Of a stretch of DNA of 10,250 bases, positions 5,574-10,250 are shown piece by piece. The stretch lies in the NCBI GenBank assembly GCA_027314795.1, contig DAHVAE010000020.1:1-10250 (forward strand), in the 5' to 3' direction. The translations under genes were made by a program, and so were the position numbers. The stretch's first letter is position 1, and each line of letters starts with the position of its first letter. The stretch is from Candidatus Saccharimonadota bacterium. Its GTDB lineage: Bacteria; Patescibacteriota; Saccharimonadia; Saccharimonadales; UBA4665. The notes below the pieces were generated by a model. That model was given only the letters and a program-made list of their open reading frames with translations. It was not told the DNA's origin and ran no database searches.

Positions 5574-6578
5574 TTAAATTATTTGTTCTTCAAGTATTTT
5601 TTGAACCTCGTTCGCTAGAGATTCACTGTTGTGCCTTAATAGCGACCTCTCTAATAGAAAGTCATTTTTATCCTGTTTTGCTCCTATATATGATAGTAAT
5701 TTAGCGGGTTTGGCTATATATTTCGCTTGCCGAAGAGTTTGTTCGTCAATGATTACCGGATGCTCATCATTTCTTGCATATTTGACTAACAGTTCTTCTG
5801 ATGGCGGATCAATATTGTAAATTACAAAATCTATTGTGTCTTTACCTGCAAACCTTTCTAATTCAGCTACGTAATCACTCACCTTGAACATAGCTGTGTT
5901 TTCTGGTTTATTAACCAGATTACAGATATAGACTACCGCAGCTTTGGAATTCTTTAGGGCATCAGGGACACCGTCAACCAATAAAGTTGGGATTAATGAG
6001 GTATATAAATTACCAGGTGAGATAACTATTAAATCCGCTTTAGAAATAGCTTTCGACGCTTCGGGAGCTATCTTGGCTTTTGGTTTAAGATACAGCGACG
6101 GTCTGGAGCCAATCTGAAGTTTTTTATTATCTACTGCCTTCTGACCAATTATCTGTTCTCCTTTATAGTCCATTATCAACTGGCATTTCTCCGTTGTAAC
6201 AGGTAATACCTCGCCTTTTATGTTAAGTACTTCGGATGCCATTTTCACTGCTTCAAGGAAGTTGTCTGTCATCATCTCTACAGAACTTAAAAAAAGATTT
6301 CCAAACGAATGACCGCCTAGACTGCTACCGGCTGGGAACCTAAAATTAAACAGGTTTCTTAGAGACACTGGCGCCTCGCTTAAAGCCACCAGACACTGCC
6401 TAATGTCACCAGGCGGCAAGACTCCGTATTCGTCTCTAAGCTGGCCTGTGGAGCCACCATCATCAACCATATTTACAAGAGCTTTTAAGTCGCAATCTAG
6501 CTTTTTTAAACCAGTTAGCACTGTAAAGCTGCCGGTGCCACCACCGATAACCACTACCTTTGGTTTTTTAGTTGTCAT
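5574..6578 (-). CDS. yvcK: YvcK/GlmR family UDP-sugar-binding protein (CofD-like fold)
   Basis: YvcK (GlmR, 'gluconeogenesis factor') binds UDP-GlcNAc and, in Bacillus and relatives, supports peptidoglycan precursor supply and cell shape. The 334 residues are full length. Family motifs in order: V-I-G-G-G-T-G-S at 10-17, V-D-D-G-G-S-T-G-Q-L-R at 38-48, P-P-G-D-I-R-Q at 55-61, G-G-H-S-F-G-N at 88-94, S-P-G-N-L-Y-T-S at 187-194, and C-N-L-V-N near 219-223. The fold is shared with CofD (2-phospho-L-lactate transferase), but the DDGGSTG and GHSFGN motifs fit YvcK. The start ATG at 6576-6578 overlaps the end of the NYN gene by 11 bases and has no Shine-Dalgarno, so translation is probably coupled to that gene. 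Whiter/RapZ-type partners often found beside yvcK are absent; the dcw operon instead follows closely. Confidence 0.93.
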   Translation of the reverse strand: MTTKKPKVVVIGGGTGSFTVLTGLKKLDCDLKALVNMVDDGGSTGQLRDEYGVLPPGDIRQCLVALSEAPVSLRNLFNFRFPAGSSLGGHSFGNLFLSSVEMMTDNFLEAVKMASEVLNIKGEVLPVTTEKCQLIMDYKGEQIIGQKAVDNKKLQIGSRPSLYLKPKAKIAPEASKAISKADLIVISPGNLYTSLIPTLLVDGVPDALKNSKAAVVYICNLVNKPENTAMFKVSDYVAELERFAGKDTIDFVIYNIDPPSEELLVKYARNDEHPVIIDEQTLRQAKYIAKPAKLLSYIGAKQDKNDFLLERSLLRHNSESLANEVQKILEEQII

Positions 6579-7134
6579 CGTGTTTTTTACTGACTGTTTT
6601 CTTAGACCTATACTCTAAACGACCCCTAAGTTTATCTAAGTTAATGATATTTTTCTCAAATGGTTTTAATAAAGTGGAATATTGCCAATTAGGTGCCATC
6701 ACCCAGGCTAATTTTTGCCTACTAAGTAAGTATTCTATAAGGCTATAAAAATCGCCGTCTCCAGATACAATTATAGCTTTTGAATAATTGTGCATTTCTT
6801 TAAGCGCTGTTAGGACTATTTCCGTATCAACATTACCCTTTACGGTGTTTTTATCTGCATCTTTATTTTCACCTTCTTTAGGTTGTGCGTGAATCTCTAG
6901 AGTTGGTTTAAGCACCACTAAATAACCTAAGCTATGCATATACTCATAAAGTGACTCGTTTTCAGCCATATAACCTATAAACATATATGCCTTAGTAACT
7001 GAATATTCTTTTCTTAAAAATTGTCTAAACTTACGCCAATCCATCTTCCAGCCCATACGCTGCGTGCCCAGGTTGAGGTTCTGACTATCTATAAAAGCAT
7101 AAACTGCTTTGTTTTTACGAAATCTCGTTCTCAA
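6568..7134 (-). CDS. NYN-domain (LabA/DUF88-like) PIN-fold protein
   Basis: The 188-residue protein carries the acidic pattern of NYN domains, a PIN-like fold found in metal-dependent RNases: F14-I-D16-S-Q-N19 after a basic start, N101-V-D103 in the middle, and S124-G-D126-G-D128-F near the C-terminal third. The C-terminus is basic (R-S-K-K-T-V-S-K-K-H). Role in the cell is unknown; RNA processing or decay is the usual guess for the family. The start is TTG at 7132-7134 behind AAAGGA with 7 bases spacing, one of only two good Shine-Dalgarno sites here. It begins 21 bases after the helicase stop and overlaps yvcK by 11 bases, so the three probably share transcripts. Family call is strong; a precise function cannot be given. 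Confidence 0.88.
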   Translation of the reverse strand: MRTRFRKNKAVYAFIDSQNLNLGTQRMGWKMDWRKFRQFLRKEYSVTKAYMFIGYMAENESLYEYMHSLGYLVVLKPTLEIHAQPKEGENKDADKNTVKGNVDTEIVLTALKEMHNYSKAIIVSGDGDFYSLIEYLLSRQKLAWVMAPNWQYSTLLKPFEKNIINLDKLRGRLEYRSKKTVSKKHDDN

Positions 7135-7141
7135 TAAATTA

Positions 7142-7154
7142 TCCTTTGATTATA
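7142..7154 (-). promoter_or_regulatory. Shine-Dalgarno site and nearby TATAAT before the NYN gene
   Basis: AAAGGA (7142-7147) lies 7 bases before the TTG start and fixes it. Just upstream TATAAT (7149-7154) could be a -10, but it lacks a good -35, and a transcript starting about 7 bases after it would lose much of the Shine-Dalgarno. The ribosome site therefore suits readthrough RNA from the helicase gene, while the hexamer may be fortuitous. Confidence 0.55.
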
Positions 7155-7155
7155 C

Positions 7156-8400
7156 TTATCTTAACACTTGTTTATCTGACTCGATACGTAGTTTTTTATC
7201 AAAATCCTGAACTTTAGCATCTACAAATAGCGACATCTTGTTTAGGCCCAGTAAGTATAGTCCTTCAATATTACGTAGTCTAGATAAAGCCACGTAGCCC
7301 ATACCAACACTAAAAGCATGGCTCAAATCTATTGCTGCCTCATCTAAGCTCATCCCTTGGCTTTTATGGATAGTAATTGCCCAAGCTAGCTTGAGTGGCA
7401 GTTGCCAAGCTTCAGCCAGTACCATACCATCTACCTCTGCACGCCAATTGTGCTGTTTCAGGATGATATATGCTTGCCTTTGCATCCGTATTACAGGATA
7501 ACCAGATTTAAAGGCTACAACCTTACCCCTGTCGCCATTAACATAGCCAGATTTGTAATCATTGGCTGTAAATATTACTTCACCACCAACTTTTAGCCCT
7601 AAGACTTCTGGGCTTAGTATAGACTTTTTGAGCCTTTCTACTTCCTTCGCAGAGCCTCTGGTCTGCATCTTATATCGCCTCTCCTTGCCCTTCAGAGACG
7701 TAAGGTTAGCAATATTAACTTTATCTACATCAAAGTTATGCGAATACAGCTTTAAAGTGTTAGTACGAACTTTTTGGCTAACATTAAGTTTAGATCTTAA
7801 AATAGCTAATTCTTGTTCAGTAACACGATTTTCTCTGATTGCCTGAAGTATAGAATTTAATTCATCGCCAGCCTGTTGCCGATGTTGCTCTGTCAAGTAA
7901 CATACCTTGAGCTCTAGCTCCTGCCAACTTTTAGCTAAATATACATATGAAACCAGCTGCTTACTTACGGGCGGTAATTGAAACAGATCACCAACTAAAA
8001 CCACCTGCATGCCGCCCATAGCTTTATTGCTGCCACGGAGCAATTTAGCTAGATCGTTTATTAAATCCAATCTGTTTGCATCTAACATAGATATCTCGTC
8101 AATAACTAAAACGTCAGTTGACCGATATCGATCAGACAGCTTACTTCTATTTAGTAATTTGAGTTTGTCTTTAACTAAAAGACTATCTGATAACCCAATA
8201 CCCGCCCAGGAATGAATTGTAATCCCATTTAAATGAGTAGCCGCAATGCCGGTAGTAGCTGTAACGGCTACATTAAGCTTCCTTTTTCTAGCTTGTTCTA
8301 TAAACAGGTTTAATAGATAGGTCTTCCCTGAGCCGGGCGGACCGGTAAGGAAAATATTATTGCCGTTTAGCATAATTTTTAGGGCTTGCTGTTGGGTCAT
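7156..8400 (-). CDS. PIF1-like SF1B DNA helicase
   Basis: A 414-residue superfamily 1B helicase of the PIF1/RecD2 group, which unwinds DNA 5' to 3' and in studied members helps with forks, G-quadruplexes or repair. Motifs in order: Walker A G20-P-P-G-S-G-K-T27; motif Ia T-A-T-T-G-I-A-A near 47-54; Walker B V99-I-D-E-I-S-M-L106; motif III G137-D-L-F-Q-L-P-P144; motif IV area near 214-230; and the C-terminal motifs T343-I-H-K-S-Q-G-M-S351 and V370-A-L-S-R374. It is compact, essentially the two RecA-like cores with no added C-terminal domain. The ATG at 8398-8400 has no Shine-Dalgarno; a candidate promoter lies just upstream. No catalytic motif is missing. The family is certain; the cellular job is not shown by the neighbours. 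Confidence 0.95.
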   Translation of the reverse strand: MTQQQALKIMLNGNNIFLTGPPGSGKTYLLNLFIEQARKRKLNVAVTATTGIAATHLNGITIHSWAGIGLSDSLLVKDKLKLLNRSKLSDRYRSTDVLVIDEISMLDANRLDLINDLAKLLRGSNKAMGGMQVVLVGDLFQLPPVSKQLVSYVYLAKSWQELELKVCYLTEQHRQQAGDELNSILQAIRENRVTEQELAILRSKLNVSQKVRTNTLKLYSHNFDVDKVNIANLTSLKGKERRYKMQTRGSAKEVERLKKSILSPEVLGLKVGGEVIFTANDYKSGYVNGDRGKVVAFKSGYPVIRMQRQAYIILKQHNWRAEVDGMVLAEAWQLPLKLAWAITIHKSQGMSLDEAAIDLSHAFSVGMGYVALSRLRNIEGLYLLGLNKMSLFVDAKVQDFDKKLRIESDKQVLR

Positions 8401-8408
8401 TTAAGGCC

Positions 8409-8437
8409 ATGCTAGCAGCACTCGACCCAAGCTACAA
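8409..8437 (-). promoter_or_regulatory. Candidate helicase promoter, nearly leaderless
   Basis: TTGTAG (8432-8437), a 17-base spacer and TAGCAT (8409-8414) preceded by TGC, an extended -10. Both hexamers are partial matches (3 and 4 of 6), but the spacing and extended TG help. The -10 ends 8 bases before the ATG. The 63-base glyS-helicase gap also has a short AT-only hairpin (AAATCA with TGATTT near 8436-8450) that is too weak to call a terminator. Confidence 0.4.
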
Positions 8438-8463
8438 ATCAAAATGATTTAAGATTTAATAAC

Positions 8464-9828
8464 TTAAAATTTGGCAAAAAAGCTAGTTAATTCTTGAATC
8501 GGCATGCGCTTTTGTTCTGTGGTATCTCGATCTCTAAGCGTTACCGTATCATCTTCCAGAGTAGTAAAGTCTATGGTTACACAGTAAGGCGTCCCGATTT
8601 CATCTTGCCTGCGATACCTTTTGCCAATATTACCATTATCATCCCAGGCAACATTTGGACAAATTTGTTTAATTTCATTAAAAACTTGGCGAGCTTTTTC
8701 TCCAAGTTCTTTCTTATTTTTAAGCAAAGGGCTAACCGCAACCTTATACGGCGCCAGCTTCGGACTGAGCTTAAGTAACGTGCGTTTCTCACCATTAATC
8801 TCGTCCTGGGTGTATGCTTCACAAAGAACTGCTAAAACATGCCTGTCCAGCCCAAAAGTTGGCTCTAGTACATGAGGTATAAAAGAGTTGGTAGTACCTT
8901 TCTCTGTATATTCCATATTTTTACCAGATAGTTTTTGATGATTCGCTAAATCAAAGTCTGTACGATATGCGAAACCACCAATCTCCTTTGGCCCCATTGG
9001 ATAGGCATACTCAAAGTCTAAAGTTCGTCGACTGTAATGAGCCCTCTCTGACTCACCAATTTCCTTCTCGCTAATGTGATCGCTGCTTAGTCCTAGGACT
9101 TCGGTATACCATTTTCTCTGCATTTCTAGAAGCGTATTGAATTCAGCCTCCCAATCTTCAGATTTTATAAAGTATTCAAACTCCATAATCTCTAATTCTC
9201 GAGAGCGAAAAACAAAGTCACGTGGAGATATTTCATTCCTAAAAGATCGACCAATCTGAGCAATACCAAAAGGTAAATCAGGATAAAATGTATCGAGTAT
9301 ATTTTTAAAGTTAACAAACATTCCCTGAGCCGTTTCTGGGCGCAAGTACACTACTGCTGATTCATCTTCAACTGGACCGGCGTAGGTTTTAAACATTAAA
9401 TTAAATTGTGCACCATTACCAAGGTCATTACCGTCAGGGCTTTTAATCTTATGTTCAGCTATTTGTGCCGACATTTGTTGCAGATCCATAGCCTCAGTAT
9501 TGATACCGTTTTCTTCTAGTAAATGATCGAGTCGGTAACGTTTTTTAGTCACTACATCCTCTATTAAAGGATCATTAAAGGTGTCCACATGGCCGCTAGC
9601 CTCCCAGACTTTTGAATTCATTAAAATAGCACTATCAAGACCATACATATTGCTTTGATTATCTACGAAAGTTTGCCACCAAAGATTCTCTATATTACGC
9701 TTTAAGCTGACACCAAGTGGTCCATAGTCCCACGTACCAGATAGTCCGCCATATATTTCAGACCCCGGGAAAATAAAGCCACGACGTTTACATAAACTAA
9801 CAATGTCTTCGAGAGAGAAACTTTCCAT
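8464..9828 (-). CDS. glyS: Glycyl-tRNA synthetase, alpha2 (dimeric) type
   Basis: Charges tRNA-Gly in the cytoplasm. The 454 residues match the class IIa single-chain enzyme (often named glyQS or GRS1), not the two-subunit alpha2beta2 GlyQ/GlyS form. Visible marks: G28-L-S-G-T-W-D-Y-G-P-L-G39 near the start, N143-L-M-F-K-T148, motif 2 with F197-R-N-E-I-S-P-R, motif 3 with E322-P-T-F-G-L-D-R329, and a C-terminal anticodon-binding domain from about 355. The usual Cys-Pro-x-Cys zinc-ribbon region before N-L-M-F reads K-S-P-D-G-N, so the cysteines appear lost. Length is close to bacterial members (about 450-510). A TATAAT ends 10 bases before the ATG and overlaps the recO stop; there is no Shine-Dalgarno. 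The recO-glyS pairing is common in bacteria. Confidence 0.96.
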   Translation of the reverse strand: MESFSLEDIVSLCKRRGFIFPGSEIYGGLSGTWDYGPLGVSLKRNIENLWWQTFVDNQSNMYGLDSAILMNSKVWEASGHVDTFNDPLIEDVVTKKRYRLDHLLEENGINTEAMDLQQMSAQIAEHKIKSPDGNDLGNGAQFNLMFKTYAGPVEDESAVVYLRPETAQGMFVNFKNILDTFYPDLPFGIAQIGRSFRNEISPRDFVFRSRELEIMEFEYFIKSEDWEAEFNTLLEMQRKWYTEVLGLSSDHISEKEIGESERAHYSRRTLDFEYAYPMGPKEIGGFAYRTDFDLANHQKLSGKNMEYTEKGTTNSFIPHVLEPTFGLDRHVLAVLCEAYTQDEINGEKRTLLKLSPKLAPYKVAVSPLLKNKKELGEKARQVFNEIKQICPNVAWDDNGNIGKRYRRQDEIGTPYCVTIDFTTLEDDTVTLRDRDTTEQKRMPIQELTSFFAKF

Positions 9829-9838
9829 CTTGAAGCCA

Positions 9839-9844
9839 ATTATA
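9839..9844 (-). promoter_or_regulatory. -10 box of glyS overlapping the recO stop codon
   Basis: A perfect TATAAT on the minus strand ends 10 bases before the glyS ATG and shares its bases with the recO TAA stop (9840-9842). No clear -35 is present. A transcript from here would have about a 4-base leader, matching the small-membrane-protein promoter in spacing. Confidence 0.45.
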
Positions 9845-10250
9845 CCGAAAGATAGGTCCTAAACATAGCATCTATAGCTGGTTTCAGGTCAACATCCTCA
9901 TGATTTTTTAGCTGCACGTTAAACACTTTTTGGCTATCTGCTGAATCAAAAAGTAACCTTAACAATTTAATATGTCCTGCCTTATATTTTCCGCTCGGAG
10001 ATAGCCTTAGTGCCATCGAAGACACGTTTAAATCATACTTCCAGTTTTCGTTAAGTTGCTGATTATTCACATCAGTTAGAAGATTGGGTGAATGACCTGC
10101 CAACATCAGTAACTTTGACTTAAAATACAACTCTAAAAAAGTGATCGAAACAGAAGCTTCGTTTAATAACATTATTAGCTGGCAAAGTAAAAAAAAGTAG
10201 CTGCTCTCTGGGTTATCTTCTGTATTTTTATCAAAGACCCTTAGGATTTC
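9840..10250 (-). CDS. recO: DNA repair protein RecO, C-terminal part (cut by window edge)
   Basis: RecO loads RecA onto SSB-coated single-stranded DNA together with RecR in gap repair. The reading frame is open from the window edge to a TAA at 9840-9842 (about 136 residues), so the gene starts outside; the ATG at 10170-10172 is internal. The part L-E-L-Y-F-K-S-K-L-L-M-L-A-G-H-S-P-N-L matches the characteristic RecO stretch (F-E-L-x-L-L-x-x-x-G-x-x-P-x-L) that opens the C-terminal domain. Zinc-finger cysteines that often follow in RecO are absent, as in many zinc-less members. Its place directly before glyS agrees. The short visible length and weak conservation of RecO limit certainty. Confidence 0.75.
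   Translation of the reverse strand, partial: EILRVFDKNTEDNPESSYFFLLCQLIMLLNEASVSITFLELYFKSKLLMLAGHSPNLLTDVNNQQLNENWKYDLNVSSMALRLSPSGKYKAGHIKLLRLLFDSADSQKVFNVQLKNHEDVDLKPAIDAMFRTYLSV

Noticed and set aside
1138..8875. Plus-strand and alternative-frame open frames of 60-95 codons
   Set aside because: All lie opposite or within strongly conserved genes, and none has a recognisable motif or its own control signals.
22..9842. UGA read as glycine (Absconditabacteria/Gracilibacteria code)
   Set aside because: All genes reach full family length without any in-frame TGA, and glycine positions in motifs use GGN codons.

Overview
The window reads as a piece of a small, AT-rich bacterial genome with every gene on the minus strand. 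The order (recO end, glyS, PIF1-type helicase, NYN-domain protein, yvcK, a small membrane protein, then mraZ, rsmH, ftsL-like, ftsI, mraY and probably the first codons of ftsW), the compact proteins, the alpha2-type glycyl-tRNA synthetase and the near absence of Shine-Dalgarno sites suggest a Candidate Phyla Radiation (Patescibacteria) organism. Saccharibacteria (TM7) is my best guess, from overall resemblance rather than any search. The standard code fits: all families are full length without reading through TGA, so the UGA=Gly lineages (Absconditabacteria, Gracilibacteria) are unlikely.

Layout, read in the direction of transcription from right to left. 10250-7156: recO (3' part only), glyS, then a PIF1-like helicase. 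7134-5263: an NYN/LabA-type nuclease-like gene overlapping yvcK by 11 bases, then an 88-residue orphan membrane protein with its own strong, nearly leaderless promoter and a terminator at 5071-5102. 5262-4957: a 306-base gene-free stretch with two perfect DnaA boxes, the terminator and four GTGGG boxes that look like MraZ operators. 4956-22: the division and cell wall (dcw) cluster mraZ, rsmH, ftsL-like, ftsI and mraY. These supply a transcriptional regulator, a 16S rRNA methyltransferase, a divisome scaffold protein, the septal transpeptidase and the lipid I synthase. YvcK just upstream belongs to a family tied to peptidoglycan precursor supply, so the middle and left of the window share a cell-envelope theme.

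Main points of interest. (1) rsmH has no conventional start that keeps its conserved N-terminus; the best start is an AUA codon behind a good Shine-Dalgarno, in a gene whose product modifies the ribosomal P site. (2) The only two genes with well-spaced Shine-Dalgarno sites are the two with non-AUG starts; several AUG genes instead have a TATAAT-like -10 hexamer 8 to 14 bases before the start codon, suggesting leaderless or nearly leaderless mRNAs. (3) Four MraZ-like boxes spaced 10/21/10 flank a possible -10. (4) A 288-base leader before rsmH can form two mutually exclusive helices. (5) Perfect DnaA boxes sit just upstream of the dcw operon. I see no mobile element, CRISPR array, tRNA or rRNA here, and nothing that amounts to a wholly new gene system.
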